In this document: positions 23,621 through 31,473 of the stretch, piece after piece
How positions within the stretch are numbered: position 1 is the stretch's first letter
How the letters are laid out: each line of letters opens with the position of its first letter
From: Spirochaetaceae bacterium
GTDB lineage: Bacteria; Spirochaetota; Spirochaetia; DSM-27196; SLAA01
Length of the DNA: 34,558 nt
Direction: 5' to 3'
Assembly (NCBI GenBank): GCA_003552185.1
Contig: PUOW01000271.1
Span: 1-34,558 of the forward strand
The notes under the pieces: model-generated
Database searches by the model: none
Seen by the model: the letters and a program-made list of their open reading frames with translations, nothing else
Told to the model about the DNA's origin: nothing
Made by a program: the position numbers and the translations under genes

Positions 23621-24937
23621 GTGTCCGGCAGCGTTCAGCTCAGTCCCGAGAAAGTATACCGTCGTGCGTTCGTGATCGGGAGCGGATTCTTCACGGTCGC
23701 TCTGATAGAGCCGATGTACAGCGCCTATGTGCCGCTGATGTTGTACGATCATCTGGAGTCTTCCGGCGCTGTCGGAGTTGTGCTTAGTCTGCTCAATACC
23801 ATCGCTCCAGTCGTGATCCCGTTCTTCGCCGCTCTCTCGGACCGTACCAGCACGCGAATCGGTAAGCGTATGCCGTATATCGTGCTGTTTCTCCCGCTTG
23901 CCGCCCTCGCTCTCGCGCTGGTGCCGATCGGCGCGCGGGTTGGGCTTGCTGCGCTGGTGCTCGCCTTGGCCCTCATGAACTTTTTCCGACACGCGGCACG
24001 CGGGCCGGTGGTTTCTCTCATGCCGGATTTGGTGCCGTCGAGCCTGCGCTCCCAAGCAAACGGGGTCATCAACACGATGGGAGGACTCGCGGCGATCACC
24101 GCTACGGTGCTGCTCGCGCCGCTGATAACCGCGAAACCGGTCGTGCCGGTGTTCGGGCCGATTCCGCGTGCGCTACCGTTCTGGATAGTCGCGGTTCTCA
24201 TTATCTGTGCCACGGCGTTCCTTTACCGAAAGGTAAAAGAGCCTGCCGCGACGCGATCGCGCCGCGAGAACGACGGGAGCGAACTCGGCCTCCAAGACCC
24301 GAATCCGCCTCCCGAACCGCGCCCCCAGATCGGCGAGGCGCTTGCTCAAGTCTACCGTTCCGGGCGCCACGGAGCGCTGCCGATTCTGGCGGCGGTCGCG
24401 CTGTGGTTCCTCGGGTGGAAGCTCATCACGCCGTTTATCACGATCTACGCGCGAGACTATCTCGGCGCCGGTGAAGCCGCAGCCGGGTTGTCGTTCGGGA
24501 TGCTCGCGGTTTCACAGACCGTCTGTGCCGTTCCTGCCGGGCTTCTCGGCGCTCGAGTCGGGCGGCGTCGTGTCATGGGGTGGGCCCTGCTTGTGCTGAT
24601 AGCGTTCGGGGTCGGCGCCGGCGTCAACCATGCCGCCGTAGCAACGGTTGGAAAAGGTGGGCTGGTTCCGTTTTGGGGGTTGTTGGTGTGTCTCGGAGCC
24701 GCCTGGGCGGTCTTGATTACGAACTGTCTGCCGTTGCTGTGGGAGTTCGGCGGGGCGGGGGCGGTGGGGCTCTATACCGGGCTGTACTACTTCGCGTCGC
24801 AGGCGGCTCTTGTTCTGGGGCCGAGCCTGGGAGGAAGCCTGATCCAGCTATCAGGGTTCGGCGCTTTGTTTGTGAGCTTCGGCTGCGTAGTGTTTCTTGC
24901 CGCGTCGCTTCTGCGAATAGCGGCGGCGGAAGGTTAA
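23621..24937 (+). CDS. Major facilitator superfamily transporter
   Basis: A 438-residue carrier with about 12 membrane helices. The first cytoplasmic loop has SDRTSTRIGKRMPYI, typical of the GPH cation symporter and sucrose-transporter-like branch, where it reads SDR...GRRRP. A long charged loop (about 205-250) separates the two six-helix halves, and the second half repeats the loop as LLGARVGRRRVMGW. The start is GTG at 23621 behind an AAGAGAG site, 28 bases after the FGGY kinase, so it is probably co-transcribed and imports that enzyme's substrate. Confidence 0.84.
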   Translation: MSGSVQLSPEKVYRRAFVIGSGFFTVALIEPMYSAYVPLMLYDHLESSGAVGVVLSLLNTIAPVVIPFFAALSDRTSTRIGKRMPYIVLFLPLAALALALVPIGARVGLAALVLALALMNFFRHAARGPVVSLMPDLVPSSLRSQANGVINTMGGLAAITATVLLAPLITAKPVVPVFGPIPRALPFWIVAVLIICATAFLYRKVKEPAATRSRRENDGSELGLQDPNPPPEPRPQIGEALAQVYRSGRHGALPILAAVALWFLGWKLITPFITIYARDYLGAGEAAAGLSFGMLAVSQTVCAVPAGLLGARVGRRRVMGWALLVLIAFGVGAGVNHAAVATVGKGGLVPFWGLLVCLGAAWAVLITNCLPLLWEFGGAGAVGLYTGLYYFASQAALVLGPSLGGSLIQLSGFGALFVSFGCVVFLAASLLRIAAAEG

Positions 24938-25013
24938 GGTTGTGTTAGTATTGGGGGGAATGGGTGGCGAGAATCGGCTCGTTATGGTACTATATGACTA
25001 ATTTGAATGTATT

Positions 25014-25053
25014 TACCGGCCGGATGCCGGTAGATCGCTCAGTTTCAGAAACT
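25014..25053 (+). promoter_or_regulatory. Two inverted repeats in the ugpB leader
   Basis: TACCGGC (25014-25020) and GCCGGTA (25026-25032) form a 7-bp perfect inverted repeat around 5 bases. AGTTTC and GAAACT (25041-25053) form a second around one base, followed by TTTT and the AAGGAGG site. They may be operators or leader hairpins. No convincing -35/-10 pair was found in 24938-25069. Confidence 0.5.
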
Positions 25054-25069
25054 TTTAAGGAGGTGCCAT

Positions 25070-26416
25070 ATGCGCAAACTCGCGCTAATGGTCGGAGGTC
25101 TTGTACTGGTGGTTGCTCTCGTGTTCGTCGCGTGCGCCCCCGAGGAAGAGCCGGAAGCCGAGTATCCGCTCGAGATCGAGATGTGGATCGGGCTCGGCGG
25201 CGATCTCGGTGAGCGCATCGAGGACATGGCGGCTGATTTCAACGATATGCAGGATCGCTTCATCGTCAACGTGATCGAGCAAGGCGATTACGAAGAGGCG
25301 ATGATGAGCGCGATCGCGGCCTACCGCGCCGACAATCACCCGCATATCCTGCAGGTGTACGAGGTCGGCACCGGGACCATGATGGGCAACCAAGAGGTGG
25401 TGTATCCGGTTCACGAGCTCATGGCCGATTTCGGCATGCCGTTCGATCGAGAAGACGTGCTCGAGCAGGTCTCGGCCTACTACTCCGATCTCGACGGCAA
25501 CATGATCTCGTTCCCGTTCAACAGCTCGACACCGATTTTCTACTACAACGTAGAAGCCTTCGAGAACGCCGGGCTCGACCCCGACAACCCGCCGCAAACC
25601 TGGCCGGAGGTCGAGGAAGCCGCACGCGCCTTGTTGGACACCGGAGATTACACCGCCGGGTTCACGTTCCAGTGGCCCTCCTGGACACAGATGGAGACGT
25701 TCTCTGCGTGGCACGATCTTCCGCTCGCTACCCAAGCCAACGGCCTCGACGGCTGGGACGCCGAGCTCGTGTTCAACGACGACGCGCGCGTGCAGCATGT
25801 TGCTCAGCTCGCCGAGTGGTCGCAGGAAGGTCTGTTTGAGTACGGCGGCCGCGGCGGAGACGCCGGTCCGCTGTTCAACACCGGCGACGTCCCGATGTAT
25901 ATCGCGTCCTCGGCGGCCTACGCCGGAATCGAGGCCGGGACCGATTTTGAGTTCAACGCTACCTTCCTGCCGTACTGGCCCGATATCGCAGACGAACCGC
26001 AGAACTCGATCATCGGCGGCGGTTCGCTATGGGTGATGGACGGGCACACCGAAGCTGAGTACGAAGGCATCGCGGAGTTCTTCGATTACCTCTCTTCGCC
26101 CGAGGTTCAGGCCGAGTGGCATCAGTTTAGCGGGTATCTGCCGATTACCAACACCGCATGGGAGCTTTCGCGCGAGCAAGGCTTCTACGACGAGATTCCG
26201 ATTCACAACACCGCGATCGAGCAGATTACCTTGAACGAGCCGACCGATAACTCGCGCGGGCTGCGCTTGGGCAACTTCCCGCAGATCCGTAACGAGATCC
26301 TCGACGGCATGGAGTCGGCGTTTACCGGCGATATGAGCGCTCAGGAAGCGCTCGATCGCGCGGCTGAGCGCGGTAACGAGCTGCTTCGCGAGTTCGAGCA
26401 ACAGATCGCGCGTTAA
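25070..26416 (+). CDS. ugpB: Glycerol-3-phosphate/sugar-type ABC binding protein
   Basis: A 448-residue family-1 extracellular binding lipoprotein. The signal peptide ends in LVFVAC with acylated Cys at about residue 22. UgpB-like marks are IIGGGSLWVMDGHTEAEY (about 324-341), SGYLPITNTAWE (about 363-374) and FNSSTPIFYYNVEAFENAGLDP near 145-167. UgpB binds sn-glycerol-3-phosphate or glycerophosphodiesters, but related receptors take sugars. The protein is very acidic. AAGGAGG lies seven bases before the ATG. A palindrome covers its stop codon and a 12-bp hairpin separates it from the permease genes, probably raising its mRNA level above theirs. Confidence 0.82.
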   Translation: MRKLALMVGGLVLVVALVFVACAPEEEPEAEYPLEIEMWIGLGGDLGERIEDMAADFNDMQDRFIVNVIEQGDYEEAMMSAIAAYRADNHPHILQVYEVGTGTMMGNQEVVYPVHELMADFGMPFDREDVLEQVSAYYSDLDGNMISFPFNSSTPIFYYNVEAFENAGLDPDNPPQTWPEVEEAARALLDTGDYTAGFTFQWPSWTQMETFSAWHDLPLATQANGLDGWDAELVFNDDARVQHVAQLAEWSQEGLFEYGGRGGDAGPLFNTGDVPMYIASSAAYAGIEAGTDFEFNATFLPYWPDIADEPQNSIIGGGSLWVMDGHTEAEYEGIAEFFDYLSSPEVQAEWHQFSGYLPITNTAWELSREQGFYDEIPIHNTAIEQITLNEPTDNSRGLRLGNFPQIRNEILDGMESAFTGDMSAQEALDRAAERGNELLREFEQQIAR

Positions 26417-26423
26417 CGCGCGA
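26406..26423. repeat. Perfect 18-bp palindrome over the ugpB stop codon
   Basis: TCGCGCGTTAACGCGCGA is its own reverse complement. It contains the ugpB TAA at 26414-26416. In RNA it could form a short hairpin at the end of the reading frame. Confidence 0.75.
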
Positions 26424-26460
26424 CGCCGAAGCTCGAATGTAACACACCATAGCGACATCA

Positions 26461-26489
26461 GCCGGCTCGGTCCTCGCGACCGAGCCGGC
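26461..26489 (+). terminator. Strong hairpin between ugpB and ugpA
   Basis: GCCGGCTCGGTC (26461-26472) pairs without mismatch with 26478-26489 around a 5-base loop. Only a broken T-run follows. It lies 45 bases after the receptor stop and 24 bases before the ugpA start, like the hairpin after the other receptor gene in this window, and probably acts as a partial terminator or RNA-stabilising end. Confidence 0.62.
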
Positions 26490-26513
26490 ATCTGTTTACG
26501 GAGGCGTTGCCAC

Positions 26514-27407
26514 ATGGCGACAGGTAAGCGAGTAACCTTCACTAACAAGGGGCTGCCGTACGCACTCCTTACCCCCGAGTTGGTTTTGACCTTTACGTTC
26601 TTCTTATGGCCGGCGTCGCAGGCGCTTCTGCAGTCGCTGTACCGCGAAGACGCGTTCGGCATCTCACGCGTCTTCGTGGGGCTGGCGAACTTCCAGCGCG
26701 TGCTCAATGACCCACAGTACGTTCGGGCGATCTGGACAAGTATCGCGTTTGCGGTGGCGGTGGCGGGGTCCACGATGCTGTTGGCGCTGTTTTTGGCGTC
26801 GCTTGCAGACAACGTAGGCCGGGGCCGGCGCGCGCTCGCGTATCGCACGGTCATTATCACGCCGTACGCGGTAGCGCCGCTGGTTGCGGGTGTGATGTGG
26901 TTCTTTCTCTTCAGCCCGGCTGTCGGCATAGTGTCGTACGCGTTGCGCGTGTACGGCATTCGATGGAATCACACCATTATACCGGGGCAGGCCTTCCTGC
27001 TCGTTGTGGTTGCCGCGTCGTGGCAGCGCATCGCGTATAACTTCCTGTTCTATCTGGCCGGAATGCAGATCATTCCGGACTCCTTGATCGAGAGCGCCGC
27101 GATAGACGGCGCGAGTCCGGTGCGGCGATTCTGGAAAATTACGTTCCCGCTCCTGTCACCGACTACGTTCTTCCTGATGATCGTGAACTTCATCTATACG
27201 TTCTTCGAGACCTTCCCGATTATCCATCAGTTAACGCAGGGTGGGCCCGGTAACGCGACCGCTACCATGGTGTATCGCATCTATCGTGACGGGTTCAGAA
27301 ACCTCGACTTCGGCGCTTCGGCGGCACAATCGGTCATTCTCATGGCGTTTGTGCTGGTTGGGGTGGCTTTGCAGTTCCGCTTCGTGGAACGCAAGGTCGT
27401 GTATTAG
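26514..27407 (+). CDS. ugpA: ABC importer permease UgpA type
   Basis: A 297-residue permease of the MalF/UgpA family with six membrane helices; the first is at about 19-40. The ATPase-contact EAA loop is ESAAIDGASPVRRFWKITFPLL (positions about 193-214), and PGNATATMVYRIYRDGFRN near the end is typical of the UgpA branch. GGAGG lies nine bases before the ATG. The partner permease follows after 12 bases. Together they move the ligand delivered by the upstream binding protein through the inner membrane. Confidence 0.88.
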   Translation: MATGKRVTFTNKGLPYALLTPELVLTFTFFLWPASQALLQSLYREDAFGISRVFVGLANFQRVLNDPQYVRAIWTSIAFAVAVAGSTMLLALFLASLADNVGRGRRALAYRTVIITPYAVAPLVAGVMWFFLFSPAVGIVSYALRVYGIRWNHTIIPGQAFLLVVVAASWQRIAYNFLFYLAGMQIIPDSLIESAAIDGASPVRRFWKITFPLLSPTTFFLMIVNFIYTFFETFPIIHQLTQGGPGNATATMVYRIYRDGFRNLDFGASAAQSVILMAFVLVGVALQFRFVERKVVY

Positions 27408-27419
27408 GAGGGCGGAACG

Positions 27420-28277
27420 ATGTTTGCCGACTCGAAACGCACGAAAGTGTTCCGCCACGTGTTTTTGATTCTCGGTTGTCTGCTCGTGATGTTCCCGGTG
27501 TACGTCACCTTTGTGGCCTCTACGCTTAGCTTGGGCGAGATCATGACTCGGCCGATGCAGCTCATCCCGGGTCGACACGGGTTGCAGAACTACTATCAGG
27601 CGCTGTTTTTCGGTGGCCGGGGGCTCGGGGGTGCGCAGCGCATCGGCGCCCTGGTCATGATTCAAAACAGCATGATCATGGCGGTAGGCATCACGGTCGG
27701 AAAGATCATCGTATCGCTGCTGTCGTCGTTTGCGATCGTGTTTTTCCGGTTCCCCGGTAGAACCCTGGCGTTCTGGATCATTCTGGTGACCTTGATGCTT
27801 CCGGTAGAGGTCCGCATTGTGCCGACCTACCAGTTGGCGTCCACGCTGGGGCTTCTGAACTCGTATATGGGGTTGATTCTGCCGCTTGCGGTATCGGCTA
27901 CCGCTACCTTCCTGTTCAAGCAGTACTTCATGTCGATTCCGGATCAAATCGTGGAGTCTGCGAAGATAGACGGCGCGAGTGCGATGCGCTTTTTCCGCTC
28001 TATTTTAGTGCCGATGTCGCGAACCCCGATGGCTTCGCTGGTCGTGATTCAGTTCGTGTACGGCTGGAATCAATACTTGTGGCCGCTGCTCGTTACCACG
28101 CAGCGACGCTTCTACACCTTGATGATCGGCATAGCGCGCATGCTCGCAACCGGAGACCACCAGGCCGAGTGGCAGGTGGTGATGGCGATGACGATACTCT
28201 CGATGATTCCCACAATTATCATCGTGATCGGCATGCAGAAAGCGTTTGTACGTGGCCTCACCGAGGCCGACAAATAG
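27420..28277 (+). CDS. ugpE: ABC importer permease UgpE type
   Basis: A 285-residue permease of the MalG/UgpE family with six helices. The EAA loop reads VESAKIDGASAMRFFRSILVPM (about 179-200), and YGWNQYLWPLLVTTQRRFYTL is characteristic of UgpE. A GGAGGG site precedes the ATG. No ATPase gene (ugpC) follows: the next gene is convergent. Import must use an ATPase encoded elsewhere, as with MsmK-type shared ATPases. Confidence 0.88.
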   Translation: MFADSKRTKVFRHVFLILGCLLVMFPVYVTFVASTLSLGEIMTRPMQLIPGRHGLQNYYQALFFGGRGLGGAQRIGALVMIQNSMIMAVGITVGKIIVSLLSSFAIVFFRFPGRTLAFWIILVTLMLPVEVRIVPTYQLASTLGLLNSYMGLILPLAVSATATFLFKQYFMSIPDQIVESAKIDGASAMRFFRSILVPMSRTPMASLVVIQFVYGWNQYLWPLLVTTQRRFYTLMIGIARMLATGDHQAEWQVVMAMTILSMIPTIIIVIGMQKAFVRGLTEADK

Positions 28278-28433
28278 CCGGCCGGTAAGACGGCCGCTAT
28301 CTGCACGGCGGGGCGGGTCCGGGGATCTCCGGGGCCGCCTCTCCCGCTGTGCGCCGCCCACCGTCCATGAGCGTACGGCCGGCCGGGGGCATCCCTTCAG
28401 ACGCGGCCATCCCTTCACGCGGCGAGCGGGTGA

Positions 28434-30188
28434 TCACGCGCCCACCTGCTCCATGATCGCGTTGATGGTTTCGCGATACTCTATGAGTTCCTTCCAGACA
28501 TGCTCGAGTTCCTGATAGCGTTGCTCGCAGAGCGTTTGCTTGTTGAGGCGAAAAGCGTGCAGCAGCTCGTTGTAGCACTCGTGAAACCGGTTGTGGAGAC
28601 GCTCGAGCGCCGCTAACGACTCACGCGTAGAGTCATCCGAACGTTGTCGCTTCATCACCACGATCACATTACCGAGCGGACAGTCGATGCCGGCGTTTTG
28701 CTCTGGCAGATTCTCGAGCGGTACGCGCCCGTCGAGCAACAGCCGTGAACCCATGACACGTTTTTTGTGGTCGAGGATGACATGCCGCAGCACCGAGACG
28801 TATCGGTCCCGGGCGGTGTCGCCGCCGGACTCTATGCGGAAATACTTGAGTTCGGTGCCGAGTTGCGTCATCTGCTTGTTGCTCTCGGTGCTCATCGATG
28901 CGATCGTCTGCTGGGCGTCTTGAATCTCCTTCGCGGCGGAGGCGAACTCCTCGATCCCGGTGACGGTGGTGTGCGAAAACTCTCGGATCGCGCTGAGCGA
29001 GCTGTTGATATCCTGCACGCCTCGTTTCATCTCCTCCGAGCCTTCGCCGATTTCCAGCGATATCTGCCGTAACGATCCGACCGCCTGAAGCATCTGGTCG
29101 GTCCCGGACGCAACTTCGTCGGTGCTGCGCGCAATTTCGCCGAATGCCGCCACAAAGGTCTCTACCTCCGATTTGATCGAGCCGAAGACTTCACCGGTCT
29201 GCATACCGGCGTCATGCGCCTGTTGGATGCGCTCGACGAACTCCTTGAGAGAGCCGGTTATGCGCTTTGTGTTTGCGGTGGTTGATTCCGAGAGGCCTCG
29301 GATCTCCTCAGCGACCACGGCGAACCCGCGGCCGTACTCACCGGCGTGGGCGGCCTCTATTGCGGCGTTCATCGCGAGGAGATTCGTCTGCGCTGCCACG
29401 TGGTTGATAACCGATATCATTTTGAAAAGGTCGTTCATTCCGGAGGACACTTCCTCCATCACGGTCGTCATCGCGCGTACGTGTTCGCCGCCGCGTTCGG
29501 TCGTTTCGATCAGCCCGGCGGTAGCTTCGCGTTTCTCGGAAGCGATCTTCGCGACGCTTGTTATCGAGGCCGACATCTCCTCAACGGCGCTGGAGGTTTG
29601 TTCCACCGCGGCGGAATGGCTTCCGATCCGGTCTCCGAGCTGTGAGATGCTCGAGGTCATCTCCTCGATCGCGGAGGAAGACTCCTCGATCTGATTGTTA
29701 AGCTTGCTCATCTGCCGACCGGCCTCATCCGCGCGGTCCGCGATCCGAGAGGTGTGCTCGAGCGACCGATCGGTCTCCTGTTTGAAGCGTTCGCTCAGCG
29801 CCATGTTCTGATCCACGAGCTCCTTCATGCCGAGCAGCGTTATCTGCAACCCGGCTACGAGGCCTTCGTCGAAGCGATGCGACAACCGGGCGAACTCCGG
29901 CAACCTGGAACGCAACCGGACCCGGGTTGTAAGATCACCGTCGCCGACTGCGTCCACGGCTTCGCTCAGCAGTGTGATCGGGCGTGACACCATGCGGTTC
30001 AGTAACGTCCGGATAACGACCGCCAGCACCACGATCGTGCCGAGCGCGAGTATCGTGATCTGGGTTGCGGCCTCGGCGGCAACGCCGTGCGCACCGGTGA
30101 CGGTAAACAGAACTGCGGTGGCGCCGGTCATGATCGCAACGATCGCCAAAACGATCCAGGTAGCGAGTGATAGTCTCATTGTGCTCAT
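28434..30188 (-). CDS. Chemoreceptor with C-terminal CZB-like zinc-binding domain
   Basis: A 584-residue methyl-accepting chemotaxis protein. Two membrane helices (about 8-28 and 43-63) are joined by only some 15 residues, so there is no periplasmic sensor. A HAMP-like segment follows, then the coiled-coil signalling domain with its tip near NAAIEAAHAGEYGRGFAVVAEE. The C-terminal 115 residues resemble a CZB domain: H474, C503, H532 and H536 have the His-x28-Cys-x28-His-x3-His spacing of the known three-His/one-Cys zinc site. The domain likely senses zinc or hypochlorite-type oxidation in the cytoplasm. The open frame extends to 30620 through the divergent gene; ATG at 30188 (or 30179) fits the first helix. 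It is divergent from a metal importer operon. Confidence 0.88.
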   Translation of the reverse strand: MSTMRLSLATWIVLAIVAIMTGATAVLFTVTGAHGVAAEAATQITILALGTIVVLAVVIRTLLNRMVSRPITLLSEAVDAVGDGDLTTRVRLRSRLPEFARLSHRFDEGLVAGLQITLLGMKELVDQNMALSERFKQETDRSLEHTSRIADRADEAGRQMSKLNNQIEESSSAIEEMTSSISQLGDRIGSHSAAVEQTSSAVEEMSASITSVAKIASEKREATAGLIETTERGGEHVRAMTTVMEEVSSGMNDLFKMISVINHVAAQTNLLAMNAAIEAAHAGEYGRGFAVVAEEIRGLSESTTANTKRITGSLKEFVERIQQAHDAGMQTGEVFGSIKSEVETFVAAFGEIARSTDEVASGTDQMLQAVGSLRQISLEIGEGSEEMKRGVQDINSSLSAIREFSHTTVTGIEEFASAAKEIQDAQQTIASMSTESNKQMTQLGTELKYFRIESGGDTARDRYVSVLRHVILDHKKRVMGSRLLLDGRVPLENLPEQNAGIDCPLGNVIVVMKRQRSDDSTRESLAALERLHNRFHECYNELLHAFRLNKQTLCEQRYQELEHVWKELIEYRETINAIMEQVGA

Positions 30189-30353
30189 ACGGCGTTTCGC
30201 TCCAAGGTTTGCCGGTATAGTACCATGATCGGTGCACCGAGCGGTTTGCTGAATCCCGGGAGCATACTGAACGGCAATTGAGCGGACTTGTCGACAAACG
30301 GACGAGCGGTTTGGCGTAGCACGTTCGTGTGGGTTCGTGTTACTATGCGGCCT
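30189..30353. promoter_or_regulatory. Shared control region of chemoreceptor and metal importer
   Basis: This 165-base divergent region has three copies of GAGCGG (30239, 30280, 30304), two of them as GAGCGGTTTG, and a perfect palindrome TTGTCGACAA (30288-30297). CAAAC and GTTTG flank 30295-30313 as a further inverted pair. No standard -35/-10 pair or NikR consensus (GTATGA-n16-TCATAC) was found. These repeats are the likeliest binding sites for the NikR-like protein. Confidence 0.4.
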
Positions 30354-30782
30354 ATGAGTGATACCGTGAGATTCGGCGTCTCGATGGAGAAGTCGCTTGT
30401 TGAGCTGCTCGATCGTCTGAGCACCGAGCAGGGCTACGGCAATCGATCGCAGCTGCTGCGATCGGTGGTGCGGCAAGAGGTGGTGCGCTCGGGGGCGGCC
30501 GCCGATGAAAACGAGGTCGCGGCGGTGTTGACGCTCGTGTATCGGTATGGAACCCGCTTGCGGCGCGTCTCTACCGGCGGCTACGCGACACTCCGCATCG
30601 TGGCCAATATGCAGTTGCATCTTGATGACACGGTCTGTCTAAAGGTCATGATTCTCACCGGTAGCGCCGGCGAGGTGCGCTCCTGGGCTAAGCCCCTGAT
30701 AGCGCAACGCGGGGTGGTTGGAAAACTCAATGTCACCGCAACCGAGGAGCTGTATCGTGAGCTCAGCGGCAGTACTGAATGA
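30354..30782 (+). CDS. NikR-like metal regulator with altered metal site
   Basis: A 142-residue regulator with an N-terminal ribbon-helix-helix DNA-binding domain (DTVRFGVSMEKSLVELLDRL, then NRSQLLRSVVRQEV) and a C-terminal ACT-like metal-sensing domain (AAVLTLVYRYGTRL ... MQLHLDDTVCLKVMILTG). By position it aligns directly with E. coli NikR, whose nickel ligands are H76, H87, H89 and C95. Here G76 and Q87 replace two of them, while H89 and C95 remain. Nickel binding in the known square-planar way is therefore unlikely. It is the first gene of the metal importer operon and overlaps the ATPase gene by 26 bases. The ATG at 30345 is an alternative start; neither has a visible ribosome site. Confidence 0.8.
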   Translation: MSDTVRFGVSMEKSLVELLDRLSTEQGYGNRSQLLRSVVRQEVVRSGAAADENEVAAVLTLVYRYGTRLRRVSTGGYATLRIVANMQLHLDDTVCLKVMILTGSAGEVRSWAKPLIAQRGVVGKLNVTATEELYRELSGSTE

Positions 30783-31473
30783 TCTCACGGTGCGCCCGCA
30801 CCCCGAGGATGCGTTGTCTCTTGAGGACGTTACCGCCGGATACGGCACCGGTCCCGTGTTCGATCGGCTGTCTTTACGTCTTCAATGCGGGCGCATCGTA
30901 GGGGTGCTCGGGCCGAACGGCGCCGGAAAGACAACCTTGCTGCGGCTCACCATGGGGCTCCTGCCCCCTGCGTCGGGAACCGTCACGGTGCTCGGCCGAG
31001 AGCTTCGTAGCGATGCAGACCGTGCGTGGGCGCGGCTGCGTATCGGTTATGTGCCTCAGATTCAGTCTCCCACTGCGCTCCCGATCACGGTGGCCGACTC
31101 CGTGTTGCTGGGGCGGTGGGGCCGCTCGTTTCGGTTTCTGAAGCGACCTAATCGTGAAGACCGTGAGGTGGTTCAGGAAACGCTCGCGCTGGTAGGAATC
31201 TCGGAGCTTGCCGAGCGCGACCTGGCGACACTGTCGGGAGGGCAGCGCCAACGAGCTGCGCTTGCGAGAGCGCTGGCGCGCCGGCCCCGGCTGCTGCTTA
31301 TGGACGAGCCGACGACCTATCTCGACCGCGAAGCGCAGCAAGAGCTGGTGCAGTTGATCGAGCGCCTGCACGAACGGTTGCAGATTACCACGCTCGTGGT
31401 GACGCACGGCCTCGAGGCCGGCTGGCGATTCGACCGCACGGTGCAGTTGGGCGAGGGAGGGCTCGATGAGTGA
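30757..31473 (+). CDS. Metal ABC importer ATPase (ZnuC/MntA type)
   Basis: A 238-residue ATPase with Walker A GPNGAGKTT (about 57-65), Q-loop VPQIQSP, signature LSGGQRQRAALARAL (about 160-174), Walker B LLLMDEPTTYLD and switch TH in LVVTHG. It belongs to the zinc/manganese/iron group with an ABC-3 permease. A GAGGAG site (30744-30749) lies seven bases before the GTG at 30757, deciding this start inside the end of the regulator gene. The permease gene overlaps its last eight bases. Confidence 0.9.
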   Translation: MSSAAVLNDLTVRPHPEDALSLEDVTAGYGTGPVFDRLSLRLQCGRIVGVLGPNGAGKTTLLRLTMGLLPPASGTVTVLGRELRSDADRAWARLRIGYVPQIQSPTALPITVADSVLLGRWGRSFRFLKRPNREDREVVQETLALVGISELAERDLATLSGGQRQRAALARALARRPRLLLMDEPTTYLDREAQQELVQLIERLHERLQITTLVVTHGLEAGWRFDRTVQLGEGGLDE

